Source: Colwellia sp. TT2012 | GTDB taxonomy: Bacteria > Pseudomonadota > Gammaproteobacteria > Enterobacterales > Alteromonadaceae | Length of the DNA: 44,995 bases | Assembly (NCBI RefSeq): GCF_001440345.1 | Contig: NZ_LJYX01000018.1 | Span: 1-44,995 of the forward strand | Reading direction: 5' to 3' | In this document: positions 9,823 to 19,510 of the stretch, piece by piece | How positions within the stretch are numbered: the first letter of the stretch is position 1 | Layout of the letters: every line of letters starts with the position of its first letter | Program-made: the position numbers and the translations under genes | The notes under the pieces: model-generated | What the model saw: only the letters and a program-made list of their open reading frames with translations | Databases searched by the model: none | What the model was told of the DNA's origin: nothing

Positions 9823-10777
9823 TAAGCTTATTATCTTCTTGTAGAAGCTCAATTAGCTCAACAAAATCTGCTGGTAAATCAGCATGCCAAGTCATTTCCT
9901 CTCCGGTTATCGGATGAAATAAAGATAACATAGCCGCATGCAATGCTTGGCGTTTAAAATTACGCAATTTCATTAACAGCTCTGGTGTTGAGTTTTTTGG
10001 TGGACGAGGACGACCACCATACACAGGGTCACCCACTAGCGGATGAGTAATATGAGACATATGAACACGAATTTGATGCGTTCTTCCTGTTTCTAAACGT
10101 AAACGTAAACGGGTATGTAAACGGTATTTCTCCAAGACCCGATAATGGGTAACCGATGGTCGACCAACAAATGACACTGCCATTTGCGTACGCTTAGTAG
10201 AATGACGACCAATTGGCGCATCAACCACACCACCTGCGGTCATAACACCACAGGCAATCGCTTCATACTCACGAGTAATTTCACGTAATTGCATCGCTTC
10301 AACTAAGTTGGTTTGCGCGGCAATAGTTTTAGCGATAACCATTAGACCGGTAGTATCTTTATCAAGACGATGCACGATACCCGCTCTTGGCACTACGTCG
10401 ATTTGTGGGTAGTGATGTAATAAAGCATTAAGCAAAGTCCCATTAGGATTACCGGCTCCAGGATGAACAACTAAACCTACAGGTTTATTTATCACTAAAA
10501 TATCATCATCTTCATAGACAATATTTAAGGGGATATTTTGAGGTTCAAAACGTAACTCAGCTTCAACTTTAGCATTAATATCAACAACTTCACCACCATA
10601 CATTTTTTCACGAGGACGGGTAAGTACTTTGCTATTAACCTGCACTTGTCCGGCTAAAATCCACTCTTTTATCCGTGAACGTGAATAATCAGGAAACATT
10701 ATCGCTAATGTTTGGTCAAAGCGTTTACCTAAACATGATTCAGGTACAATACCTTTATGTTGAATGATTTCTGACAT
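9797..10777 (-). CDS. rluD: 23S rRNA pseudouridine synthase RluD
   Basis: Makes pseudouridines 1911/1915/1917 in helix 69 of 23S rRNA. With the start at 10777 (AAAGAGAG just upstream) the protein has 326 residues, the same length as E. coli RluD. The catalytic motif HRLDKDTTG then places the catalytic aspartate at 139, as in E. coli. An S4 RNA-binding domain occupies about residues 15-75 (RFDQTLAIMFPDYSRSRIKEW). An upstream ATG (10840) would add 21 residues without similarity. It overlaps pgeF by 26 bp and is divergent from bamD, a conserved arrangement. Confidence 0.96.
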   Translation of the reverse strand: MSEIIQHKGIVPESCLGKRFDQTLAIMFPDYSRSRIKEWILAGQVQVNSKVLTRPREKMYGGEVVDINAKVEAELRFEPQNIPLNIVYEDDDILVINKPVGLVVHPGAGNPNGTLLNALLHHYPQIDVVPRAGIVHRLDKDTTGLMVIAKTIAAQTNLVEAMQLREITREYEAIACGVMTAGGVVDAPIGRHSTKRTQMAVSFVGRPSVTHYRVLEKYRLHTRLRLRLETGRTHQIRVHMSHITHPLVGDPVYGGRPRPPKNSTPELLMKLRNFKRQALHAAMLSLFHPITGEEMTWHADLPADFVELIELLQEDNKLNAKDEYEY

Positions 10778-10951
10778 TAAACTCTCTTTAAACTCGATTA
10801 AACCTAGCGAATTAATCAAATTACCATTTGCACTGTGCAAGGTAAGATTGCTAGGGTAGAATGCATATTCTTAAATATAGAAACATTTTACCCGTTTACG
10901 CGGTGGTTTGATATTTATTTTAATTAAAACAAAGTAGCGATAATAAATTTC

Positions 10952-11710
10952 ATGGAAAAATTAACAGTAAAAATTATTTTAACCGTTTTAGCTTTGGCCC
11001 TAACTGGCTGTTCTTCTTCTGGTAATGACATTGAAAAAGTTCCGGATAAGTCGGCACAATCATTATTTGTTGATGCTAGATCAGCACTTGATAATGGTTT
11101 ATATCAAAAGGCCATTCAAATACTTGGCGCCATTGATTCTCGCTTTCCTTTTGGTCCTATTTCTCACCAAGTACAGCTAGATTTAATTTATGCTTACTAT
11201 AAAAGTGGTGATGCAGCCCAAGGTATAGCTTTAACCGACAGGTTTTTAAGATTAAATCCAAATAACTCAAATATTGATTATGTTTATTATATGCGTGCAC
11301 TGATCAATATATCTACCGAAGAAAACTTATTTCAAGACTTAGCCGGTATTGATCGTACCGATCGCGATCCAGAGGCTTCACGTAGCGCTTTTAAGGATTT
11401 TAAGAGCATAGTCACTGACTTTCCTGACAGCAAATATGCAGCCGATGCACGTAAGCGCATGATTTCGATAAAGTCTCGCCTAGCACAATACGAATTAGCC
11501 GTCGCAAAATATTACCTTAAACGCGAAGCTTATGCCTCAGCGGCAAATCGTGGTCGTTATATCCTTGAATATTTCGCGCCCAGCCCAGAGATAGAGCAAG
11601 CGTTAGAAATTATGATTGAGAGTTACGATAAGTTAGCGCTAAATGATTTAAAGAAAAATGCTCTGCAAGTGTTAGCGGCTAACTACCCCAATAACAAATT
11701 TGTGAACTAG
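10952..11710 (+). CDS. bamD: Outer membrane assembly lipoprotein BamD
   Basis: TPR lipoprotein of the BAM complex that inserts beta-barrel proteins in the outer membrane. It has 252 residues. The lipobox LTGC gives a lipidated Cys20, and five TPR-like helical pairs follow (SALDNGLYQKAIQILGAIDSRFPFG, YAYYKSGDAAQGIALTDRFLRLNP). The start is the ATG at 10952. It is divergent from rluD across 174 bp, as in E. coli. Monocistronic here, with a strong terminator after it. Confidence 0.96.
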   Translation: MEKLTVKIILTVLALALTGCSSSGNDIEKVPDKSAQSLFVDARSALDNGLYQKAIQILGAIDSRFPFGPISHQVQLDLIYAYYKSGDAAQGIALTDRFLRLNPNNSNIDYVYYMRALINISTEENLFQDLAGIDRTDRDPEASRSAFKDFKSIVTDFPDSKYAADARKRMISIKSRLAQYELAVAKYYLKREAYASAANRGRYILEYFAPSPEIEQALEIMIESYDKLALNDLKKNALQVLAANYPNNKFVN

Positions 11711-11776
11711 TTAGAGTAACTAAAGCTACTTTATAAAGCTGTTCGTTAAGCGGCTCATTAAGTTAGAAGACAAATC

Positions 11777-11813
11777 AAAACGCTGAATCACCAAGGTAAT
11801 TCAGCGTTTTTTT
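11777..11813 (+). terminator. Intrinsic terminator after bamD
   Basis: AAAACGCTGAAT pairs with ATTCAGCGTTTT, followed by a T-run, 67 bp past the stop codon. Confidence 0.85.
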
Positions 11814-11838
11814 ATTAAGTAATTTAAACGGTTAGCTT

Positions 11839-11864
11839 AAAAGTGTCAGCTTATTTAACACTTT
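11839..11864 (+). promoter_or_regulatory. Orphan copy of the shared dyad element
   Basis: AAAGTGT (11840-11846), an 11-nt spacer CAGCTTATTTA, then ACACTTT (11858-11864). Arms, spacer length and spacer pattern all match the copies upstream of the subtilase and PEP-CTERM genes. It points rightwards, yet no plus-strand gene follows; the next gene (11924-13132) is on the other strand and shows its 3' end. No sigma-54 site follows. Confidence 0.5.
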
Positions 11865-11923
11865 ATGCAAACTTATTTGATCTTATATTAAACCTATACT
11901 ATATAGAAGCCATCGTTTAAAGC

Positions 11924-13132
11924 TTATAATAACGTATGTTTACTTTTAACACGTAGCACCAACAAAGCAACAGCTAACAACATCAACATTGTAGATTTTG
12001 GTTCTGGCATTTCAGTCGTAGTGATACCTGCAGGATCTCGCACCCAAACTGAGATATGAGAGATACCATGACCGTGGAAGGTATTGAATAAATTAAAAGT
12101 ACCACCTATGTTATAAGGTGACTGTAAGGCTTCTTCCGCATTGCCACCTGGGAAACTATTGAATATATCAGTAAAATTAAAATCATAGATAGCAAATTGC
12201 GGACCTTCAAGCGCATCTATACAATCATTACTATTGTCTTTACCATTACCATTACCTTCGACATCATCTCCGTCGACTTGGGATGGGTGACAAACATTAC
12301 CCGTTTTAAAGACCAAGGCTAAATGATCAAAAACACCATCGCCAAAAAGCTCTTCTAACTTATCTACGATATCGAAGTCAGGCATGATAGACCAAGTACC
12401 TATAGTACAGTCTTTTTCACCCTCACTATCACTATCACCCAAATTAAAGAAGCTCAAAGGATCAGATAAATCATCAAAGCAGGTAAATTTTATGTTTAAT
12501 AGGTTTTCAATAGCAATGCCGGTCAAATTATTATAATTAGAATCATTCATATCTTCAATAAGGTTATTAACGATACCAACACCGGTATCAGAATATTGAA
12601 AACCATCACCCTGACCATCTTTATTACCTTCGGAATCCTTGATGTCACCATCATCTTTACCTAAGAAAACCCAACCAGGATCTGTTTTGTTGGTATTACC
12701 ATCAGTATCATCTAAGTCTTGTAAATCTGTTTCAGGGTTAATAAATAGAATATTGTTAAATACGTTGCCATCTTGGGCTAGCGGACCATTTTCATTATAA
12801 AAAGGGTCAAACAATTTGTTATCAGGACTTAACCTGGAGTCTGGACTTGGATCCCAAACAGCGCCGTTGAGTAGACCATCTTGGTAGAGACCGATATTAC
12901 CTCCTTTGTCTCCTGTGCTCCCTGTGGTTCCTGAAGGTATGGGCTGATCATTACCTAATAAAATTACACAATTAGTCGCTGATTCGTCAAGAATTATTGC
13001 AGGTAAGGCTTCAGACACTAGCTGAACAAAATCTAGTTTTACATCACTGGTGCTACACATAGCTGTAGCCAGAGCGGCTGAGCTAGCAAGCAACATGATA
13101 ACTAAGCTCATTAATTGAATTAAAAATTTCAT
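11924..13132 (-). CDS. PEP-CTERM sorting-domain protein, acidic
   Basis: Exported protein of 402 residues, starting at 13132 where GAGGAA lies 8 nt upstream; an in-frame upstream start at 13177 lacks this support. The signal peptide is about residues 1-23 (SSAALATA). The C-terminal PEP-CTERM signal (about 374-402) has MPEP, a hydrophobic stretch and a basic end (RVKSKH). The body is rich in D, N and G with repeated DGDGxxD-like stretches (about 130-185) that could bind calcium, and it contains several cysteines. It is probably an exopolysaccharide-associated surface protein sorted by an exosortase encoded elsewhere. No enzyme motif was recognised. Regulatory sites upstream match those of the small PEP-CTERM gene. 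Confidence 0.8.
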   Translation of the reverse strand: MKFLIQLMSLVIMLLASSAALATAMCSTSDVKLDFVQLVSEALPAIILDESATNCVILLGNDQPIPSGTTGSTGDKGGNIGLYQDGLLNGAVWDPSPDSRLSPDNKLFDPFYNENGPLAQDGNVFNNILFINPETDLQDLDDTDGNTNKTDPGWVFLGKDDGDIKDSEGNKDGQGDGFQYSDTGVGIVNNLIEDMNDSNYNNLTGIAIENLLNIKFTCFDDLSDPLSFFNLGDSDSEGEKDCTIGTWSIMPDFDIVDKLEELFGDGVFDHLALVFKTGNVCHPSQVDGDDVEGNGNGKDNSNDCIDALEGPQFAIYDFNFTDIFNSFPGGNAEEALQSPYNIGGTFNLFNTFHGHGISHISVWVRDPAGITTTEMPEPKSTMLMLLAVALLVLRVKSKHTLL

Positions 13133-13210
13133 AACGTTTCCTCGTGTTATTGAATCACCATTCAACTGCTTTGGCATACTTCAAAAGAAAAATTCGTTAT
13201 TAAAAAAGCT

Positions 13211-13225
13211 GCATAAACTGCACCA
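13211..13225 (-). promoter_or_regulatory. Sigma-54-type promoter of acidic PEP-CTERM gene
   Basis: On the minus strand TGGTGCAGTTTATGC has GG and GC exactly 10 nt apart. It deviates at C-A of the -24 box (TGGTGC for TGGCAC) and T of the -12 box. It lies about 79 bp upstream of the start codon and 63 bp from the dyad. Confidence 0.45.
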
Positions 13226-13283
13226 AAGTACAATTTAGTATATTTATTAACCAGTTGTTAATGAGGCGAATATAGACAGTGGC

Positions 13284-13310
13284 AAAAGTGTAAAAGAAGC
13301 CGACACTTTT
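13284..13310 (-). promoter_or_regulatory. Shared dyad element upstream of acidic PEP-CTERM gene
   Basis: Perfect 8-bp arms AAAAGTGT (13284-13291) and ACACTTTT (13303-13310) with an 11-nt spacer that reads CGGCTTCTTTT on the minus strand. Same architecture as 5343-5369. Confidence 0.6.
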
Positions 13311-13508
13311 AACTATTATTCACCCAACTTCTCGTGTTTTTTTGCACTGATAAGGAACAAACAACAAAAATGATTTCAATTTTATCGGCACTAAGACAGA
13401 CAAAAGAAATACAGTATGTGGCTAGTAAATAAATGGGGGAAATATGGCAGTTTATAGCGAGAAAATTCAATTATAAAAATTACGATGTGATTAAATTCAA
13501 TGAAGTTA

Positions 13509-13539
13509 AATGCGACAACAAGATAATTGCAGTCGCATT
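13509..13539 (-). terminator. Possible terminator hairpin after glnB
   Basis: ATGCGAC and GTCGCAT form a 7-bp stem about 45 bp past the glnB stop codon. The T-tract is short, so termination is uncertain. Confidence 0.35.
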
Positions 13540-13582
13540 AAATTAGATAACTTAGGTGTTAAAGCTTTAAAATATTAACGCC

Positions 13583-13921
<339 letters not shown>

Positions 13922-14084
13922 TTATGTTGCTCGTTAATTAATCGTTGAACTTAGTTAAGTAAAGTTAAGTTGATTTAGTTATTACAGCGCGTTTATTGGT
14001 AGATATCAATATCCAATTGGCTTTTAATTTTGTTAAACTAGTGAAAACACCCTACTTTACCCTCAAGCCTTGTTAGGAAGTCCA

Positions 14085-14930
14085 ATGGATCAGCAAACCA
14101 TCATTGCCGAAATGAAAGTTATCCCTGAAATAGATGTTCAATTTGAAATAAACCGTCGTATTAACTTTATCAAAAAACAACTAACGCAATCTGGGCTAAG
14201 TAATTTAGTGCTAGGCATTAGTGGCGGTGTTGACTCGTCTACTTGCGGCCGTCTTGCTCAACTTGCTGTCGATGAGTTAAATGAGCAACAATCAGAAGAA
14301 AACAATAGCAAAAGCTATCAATTTATCGCGGTACGTTTACCTTATGGAGTACAAGCCGATGAAGAAGATGCCCAACAAGCGATAAACTTTATTCAACCAA
14401 GCCATTGCTTAACCACTAATGTACAAGTGGGTGTTGATGGTATTCATCATGAGGTTTTACAGGCAATGAGTAAGGCAGAAATTTTAATAGCTAATGATGC
14501 TCATATAGATTTTTCTAAAGGTAATGTAAAGGCCAGAGCACGCATGGCAACACAATATCATATTGCCGGTATTGTTGGCGGCTTGGTACTAGGTACAGAT
14601 CACAGTGCTGAAAACATCACTGGATTTTTCACTAAATGGGGTGATGGTGCTTGCGATTTAGCGCCACTTTTTGGTTTGTCAAAAAGACAAGTCAGAGCAC
14701 TTGCTAGAGCGCTGGGTGCACCAAGTATATTAGTTGATAAAGTACCTACCGCTGATTTAGAAGAACTAGAGCCGGGTAAAACAGACGAAGATGCCTTAGG
14801 GATAACTTATGAGCAACTGGATAACTTCTTAGAAGGAAAAGAAGTGAGCACTGTAGTTAGTGAACATATCATCAATCTTTATAAAAAAACGCAACATAAA
14901 AGACAAACAATACCAACCATTTACGGTTAA
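14085..14930 (+). CDS. nadE: Ammonia-dependent NAD+ synthetase NadE
   Basis: Last step of NAD biosynthesis: amidates nicotinate adenine dinucleotide with ammonia and ATP in the cytoplasm. With the ATG at 14085 (AGGA at 14075-14078) it has 281 residues, close to the 275 of E. coli NadE. It lacks the glutaminase (nitrilase) domain of the long form. The P-loop-like pyrophosphatase motif SGGVDSS occurs near residue 47, and [22 protein letters not shown] is the family signature. An in-frame TTG at 14070 is a less likely start. Confidence 0.95.
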   Translation: MDQQTIIAEMKVIPEIDVQFEINRRINFIKKQLTQSGLSNLVLGISGGVDSSTCGRLAQLAVDELNEQQSEENNSKSYQFIAVRLPYGVQADEEDAQQAINFIQPSHCLTTNVQVGVDGIHHEVLQAMSKAEILIANDAHIDFSKGNVKARARMATQYHIAGIVGGLVLGTDHSAENITGFFTKWGDGACDLAPLFGLSKRQVRALARALGAPSILVDKVPTADLEELEPGKTDEDALGITYEQLDNFLEGKEVSTVVSEHIINLYKKTQHKRQTIPTIYG

Positions 14931-15020
14931 TTTTTTGTTGAAATCCTTTTAGGCTTAGCTAAACCCATTTTTATTATCTATAACTGAATAACAGAAGGCA
15001 GTTAATAAAAATGGATTTTT

Positions 15021-15596
15021 ATGCTTAATACTCAGCCGTATGGTAAAAATACTAAATCGACTAGCAACCCGCTAACGCGTTATCCAGCTAAGTTATGCCA
15101 AGGAATGACATTAATCGAATTAATGCTCAGTATAGGTATTACTTCGATACTCACTACCCTCGCCTTACCTAACTTTAACGACTTTATTGTCCAACTCAGA
15201 GTGGATAATGAAATTTCACGGCTATCACGCTTGTTACTCACCGCGCGTTATCACGCTATTAGCAGTGACACTAATGTTATAATCTGCCCAATAGCAAGCA
15301 ATGGCGCATGTTCAAGCAACTGGCACGAAGAACTGAGCGTATTTATTGATAGTAATGGCCCAATAAAGTCTGGTGATGTACTAACCTATGCAAAAAACAG
15401 AACTAAAATAACCTATCAGCCAACCGGGCATTTATTTGGTTTAAGTAATGGCACACTGCGTTATTGCCCGAAAGGTTATCAAGATAAATCTAGAGCGATA
15501 GTGGTCGCGCGATCTGGCAGGTTTTACGCCACCACAGATAACAACCATGATGGTAAAGATGAAACCCGCAGTAATCAGCTCATTAAGTGTGATTAA
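15021..15596 (+). CDS. Type IV pilus minor pseudopilin, FimT/GspH family
   Basis: Protein of 191 residues. It has an unusually long leader (about 28 residues) before the prepilin-peptidase site, CQGMTLIELMLSIGITSILTTLALP. The G|MTLIE pattern with Glu at +5 is the class III signal cut and methylated by PilD. The hydrophobic helix is followed by a GspH/FimT-type C-terminal domain (about 65-185) with four cysteines (CPIASNGAC; CPKG; CD end). It probably primes type IV pilus or type II secretion pseudopilus assembly. It stands alone, without other pil genes nearby, as is common for fimT-like genes. Confidence 0.8.
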   Translation: MLNTQPYGKNTKSTSNPLTRYPAKLCQGMTLIELMLSIGITSILTTLALPNFNDFIVQLRVDNEISRLSRLLLTARYHAISSDTNVIICPIASNGACSSNWHEELSVFIDSNGPIKSGDVLTYAKNRTKITYQPTGHLFGLSNGTLRYCPKGYQDKSRAIVVARSGRFYATTDNNHDGKDETRSNQLIKCD

Positions 15597-15838
15597 CGGT
15601 CAACAGACAAAGTTAATTTTTGTTCGCTTGTGGGACGTTAAATACCTTAGTTAAGTTTTAATCGTGAAAAATAATGGCTTATTTACTGATAAGCTAAATT
15701 GTGAAAAGTCATAATATTCTAGCTGTTTGTTATTTTGCCTCTAAGTAAAATCATGGTAAAAACAGAGATTTCACCCAATTAAAGGCATAACTAGCCTTAA
15801 GTGAGTAATTTATTTAGAAGGGGAATATTGATTAATGG

Positions 15839-16264
15839 TTAAGCCAGCAACTTTTGGCAAATTAACACCGTTGCTCGTTTTTTCAAATGTTGGTGTTCAC
15901 AAAAATCCGTAAGTGCTTGCGCCCTACCCACTGCGCTATGAAAACATTGTCTAAACTGAGTGGTTAATACTAACCAGTTTTGGGTACTAATGCCTAAGCG
16001 GCTTAATATTTCAGGTTGGGCTTTGTCTATATAACCGCGTTTATCGGCTCGAATACAGCGGCCGGTTAAATCAAGCAATTGGATATAGTCACTTAATTCA
16101 AACGGTAAACCTGTAGGCATGTTCTTTCTTGGGTTACCGATAAAGGGCAGTAGTTGTTGGGCTTGTTGCCCTTTAACTGCGGCTTTTATCCGTCGTTGAA
16201 TACTGGTGTACTTGGATGTTTCTGGGGTTTTAGCTATCTTAGCTCTAGGTAGAATAAAGGTCAT
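15839..16264 (-). pseudogene. C-terminal remnant of a REP-associated Y1 transposase (RAYT)
   Basis: Open frame of 141 residues that resembles only the C-terminal part of RAYT/IS200-like proteins. TPETSKYTSIQRRI, LLPFIGN, MPTGLPFELSDYIQLLDLTGRCIRADKRGYI and ILSRLGISTQNWL are conserved tail features in marine gammaproteobacterial members of about 320 residues. The N-terminal HUH and catalytic Tyr domain is absent, and the DNA upstream (16265-16320) does not restore it. It is therefore a decayed element, or a stand-alone tail domain. RAYTs mobilise short palindromic REP sequences. Bases 15597-15838 upstream of its end contain nothing else I can support. Confidence 0.7.
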
Positions 16265-16320
16265 TTTGATAAGACCTAAAATTTTCTACGAAGGCTATTA
16301 ACAAAATAAAGCTTAAAGAT

Positions 16321-16355
16321 AAAAAGCCCTAGCAACTTTCGTCGGCTAGGGTTTT
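16321..16355 (-). terminator. Intrinsic terminator after RND efflux operon
   Basis: On the minus strand AAAACCCTAGC and GCTAGGGCTTTT pair around a short loop, then a T-run. Lies 45 bp past the pump gene's stop codon. Confidence 0.75.
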
Positions 16356-16399
16356 ATAGGTTATTGCTTAGCTATTTATTTGTCGCTAATTATAAGGCT

Positions 16400-19300
16400 C
16401 TATTTTGTATGTGCCTTTTGCTCAAGCTGTTCAATTTCATTAGCGATAGCTTGCGGTGAACTGGTATTACGACATAACCAGTAATAAGCACCCGGCACAA
16501 TAAACAAGGTAAAGACACTCGCTAATGATACACCGGCAAAAATAACCACACCAATAACCATGCGGCTCTCTGCACCTGGCCCTACCGCTAACACTAAAGG
16601 AATAGCACTGGTTACTGTGGTAAATGTAGTCATCACTATCGGACGGAGTCTTTGTTTAGAAGCATTAATTAAGGCATCTTCAAAAGCAATACCTTTATCA
16701 CGTAACTGGTTAGCAAATTCGACAATTAAAATACCATTTTTTGCCGCTAAACCAATGAGCATGACAATACCTATTTGGCTATAGATGTTTAAACTCATGC
16801 CCATCAATTCCAGTCCGGCCAGCGCACCTACCAGCGCTAACGGTACGGTAAGTAAAATAACGAAAGGATGAATAAAGCTTTCAAACTGCGCGGCTAATAC
16901 CAAGTAAGTAATTAACAATGCCAGCAAGAAAACAAACAAGATGGAGTTACCCGATTCTTTTAGCAATAAAGACTCACCTTTATAATCAATTTGCACATGT
17001 TCAGGCAGCTTGTTTTTGGTAACAGCCACTAAAAAGTCTAAGGCATCACCCAAGGCGTAACCATCGGCTAAATTCGCTGTGATGGTAATACTACGTAATC
17101 GGTTATAACGATTTAGTCGTGACGAGGTGGCATTTTCACCAATAGTTAATAAGTTAGCTAATGGTATTAACTTACCCGTAGTGCGAGAGCGAACATAAAG
17201 GTTATCGATATCCGTTGGGCTTTGAAATTGCTTTTTATCACCTTCAACAATGACGTCATATTCTTCGCCTCTATCAACAAAGGTAGTGACGCGGCGCTGA
17301 CCTAACATGGTTTCTAACGTTTCGGCGATATCACCAACTGGCACACCTAAATCATAAGCTCGTTCACGGTCGATTTGCACGAGTAACTGAGGGTATGTTT
17401 CTTTATAGTCACTATTTATATTGGACAAGTTAGGGTTCTTTTGCGCTTCGGTGAGCAAAATATCACGCCACAGAGCCAATTCAGCAAAGGTATTACCTTG
17501 TAACACAAAAGACACTGGGGTATTACCACCACCGCCGCCACCAATACCTCGACGCATAATGGCAAAGGCGCGGACATCGGTAACACTTTGCACATCGCGG
17601 TTTATTTTATTAATAAAGCTAAAGGTATCAATACTACGTTTATCCCACTCAGGTAAGCCGACAATGGCAATACCACCCGTGCCACCAAAACCGGGCACAC
17701 GTACAATGACCCGGTCTAATTCGCCTTTTGCTTGGTAGCCTAAAAGTTTCTCTTCAATTTTATGCATGTTTTTTACATTACTTTCATAACTGGCGCCTTC
17801 AGCGCTTTGCATAATTAAGAAGAAATTACCGCGATCCTCTTTAGGCGTGTATTCCGACGGTAATTTATTAAACAATAAAAATACCGCTGCTAACGATAAG
17901 CCCAGTACCAGCACAATAAGCATAGGTTGATGAATACTATTTTTAAGGGCACGGCCATAAGCCGCTTCAAAGCGGGAAAAAGCACGATCAAGCTTTTGAC
18001 CAAAAGAGGAACTGCGCTCTCGGTGTTTTAACAATTTTGAACACATCATGGGTGTCAGTGACAAAGCTGTTATGCTTGAAAAAACGACGGCAGCAGCAAT
18101 GGCAATGGCAAATTCAGTAAAGAGTCGTCCCATATTGCCCGATAAAAATATTAAAGGCACAAACACTGAAACCAGTACTAAGGTGGTGGCAACAACAGCA
18201 AAAGCGACTTCCCTGCCCCCTTCATAGGCAGCTATTAAAGGTGTTTGACCGTTTTCGATGCGGCGGTAAATATTTTCTAATACCACAATGGCATCGTCCA
18301 CTACTAGACCGATAGCCAAGACTAAAGCCAACAGTGTTAATAGGTTAATGGAAAAACCAAACCAAGATAACACCATCATAGAGCCAATTAAGGCGACAGG
18401 TACAGTAACCGCAGGAATTAAGGTGGCGCGCACATTACCTAAGAATAAAAAGATAACCAATACCACCATTAACATGGCAATAATTAAGGTGCTATAGACC
18501 TCATCAATTGAGCCTTGAATAAAAACCGAGCTATCATAACTATTGGTAATAGTTGTGCCCACAGGCAAAGAGTTACGGATAGTGACCATCTCTTTTCTAG
18601 CGGATTTAACTACGTCCAAGGTATTGGCTTTTGATTGTTTGATAACGCCCAAGCCAACCATGTTTTTACCATTGCCGCGGAACATATTTTCGTCGTTTTG
18701 CGCGCCAATGAAAACTTCGGCAACATCACCTAAACGCACCACAGCATTACTGGCTGAATTACCATCTGAGTGACTAATGACCATATTGGCAAAATCTTGC
18801 ACGGTTAAGTAACTACGCTCTACTCGAATAGAGAAATCTCTGTCTATTGACTCGATACGCCCCGCCGGTAATTCCACATTTTCATCGCGTAAGGTACCTT
18901 CTATATCTTGCACGGTAATATTACGCGCGGCCATGGAGACACGATTAAGGCGTATTTTCATGGCATAAGTACGGCCACCACCCACTTGTACTCGGGCAAC
19001 ACCATCAACCACAGCAAAACGATCAACAATATAGCGATTAGCGTAATCGGTTAGCTCTAACGTACTCATGGTTTCGCTTTGTAATACGAACCAAACAATG
19101 ACATTTTCATCGTCATTGGCTTTAGAGACTTCCGGTGGTTCAGCTTGCTCGGGTAAGTTATTTAGCGCTCGGGAAATACGGTCACGAACATCATTGGTGG
19201 CAGCATCAATATCACGGTCTAAATTAAATTCAATGGTAATACTGGAGCGACCTACACGACTACTGGAATTAATGCTTTTCACCCCTTCAATGCCACTTAT

Positions 19301-19510
19301 TCTGTCTTCAAGTAGCTGGGTAATTTTAGTTTCAACAATGGCCGCAGAAGCCCCCGGATAATTGGTACTGATATTAACTATCGGTGGATCAATATCGGGG
19401 TATTCTCTTAATGGCAACATTAAAAAAGCAACAATACCAAAAGTGATAATAAGTAAGTTTAATACCGTGGCAAAAACCGGTCGTTTTACCGATAAATCAG
19501 ATAAGATCAC
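16400..19510 (-). CDS. RND efflux pump inner-membrane transporter (HAE1/AcrB type)
   Basis: Proton-driven multidrug or solute exporter of the inner membrane, 1036 residues. It has two repeats of six TM helices, with large periplasmic loops after TM1 and TM7. The proton relay is present: Asp405-Asp406 (GLVVDDAIVVLENIYRR) and Lys924 (GLAAKNGILIVEFANQ). The glycine-rich loop RRGIGGGGGG lies near residue 645. The start is a GTG that overlaps the adaptor's TGA stop by 4 bp (GTGA), which implies translational coupling. No outer-membrane channel gene is adjacent, so it probably shares a TolC-type channel encoded elsewhere. The substrate cannot be told from sequence. Confidence 0.95.
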   Translation of the reverse strand: MILSDLSVKRPVFATVLNLLIITFGIVAFLMLPLREYPDIDPPIVNISTNYPGASAAIVETKITQLLEDRISGIEGVKSINSSSRVGRSSITIEFNLDRDIDAATNDVRDRISRALNNLPEQAEPPEVSKANDDENVIVWFVLQSETMSTLELTDYANRYIVDRFAVVDGVARVQVGGGRTYAMKIRLNRVSMAARNITVQDIEGTLRDENVELPAGRIESIDRDFSIRVERSYLTVQDFANMVISHSDGNSASNAVVRLGDVAEVFIGAQNDENMFRGNGKNMVGLGVIKQSKANTLDVVKSARKEMVTIRNSLPVGTTITNSYDSSVFIQGSIDEVYSTLIIAMLMVVLVIFLFLGNVRATLIPAVTVPVALIGSMMVLSWFGFSINLLTLLALVLAIGLVVDDAIVVLENIYRRIENGQTPLIAAYEGGREVAFAVVATTLVLVSVFVPLIFLSGNMGRLFTEFAIAIAAAVVFSSITALSLTPMMCSKLLKHRERSSSFGQKLDRAFSRFEAAYGRALKNSIHQPMLIVLVLGLSLAAVFLLFNKLPSEYTPKEDRGNFFLIMQSAEGASYESNVKNMHKIEEKLLGYQAKGELDRVIVRVPGFGGTGGIAIVGLPEWDKRSIDTFSFINKINRDVQSVTDVRAFAIMRRGIGGGGGGNTPVSFVLQGNTFAELALWRDILLTEAQKNPNLSNINSDYKETYPQLLVQIDRERAYDLGVPVGDIAETLETMLGQRRVTTFVDRGEEYDVIVEGDKKQFQSPTDIDNLYVRSRTTGKLIPLANLLTIGENATSSRLNRYNRLRSITITANLADGYALGDALDFLVAVTKNKLPEHVQIDYKGESLLLKESGNSILFVFLLALLITYLVLAAQFESFIHPFVILLTVPLALVGALAGLELMGMSLNIYSQIGIVMLIGLAAKNGILIVEFANQLRDKGIAFEDALINASKQRLRPIVMTTFTTVTSAIPLVLAVGPGAESRMVIGVVIFAGVSLASVFTLFIVPGAYYWLCRNTSSPQAIANEIEQLEQKAHTK

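Noticed and set aside
9823..9852. Upstream TTG start for pgeF
   Set aside because: It would lie deeper inside rluD and has no ribosome site; the ATG at 9822 is better placed.
13178..13582. Gap between the acidic PEP-CTERM gene and glnB as a place for an RNA gene or riboswitch
   Set aside because: Apart from the dyad, the sigma-54-like box and a weak hairpin, no conserved structured RNA or tRNA could be recognised.
14070..14084. TTG start for nadE five codons upstream
   Set aside because: The AGGA ribosome site lies within these codons and serves the ATG at 14085.
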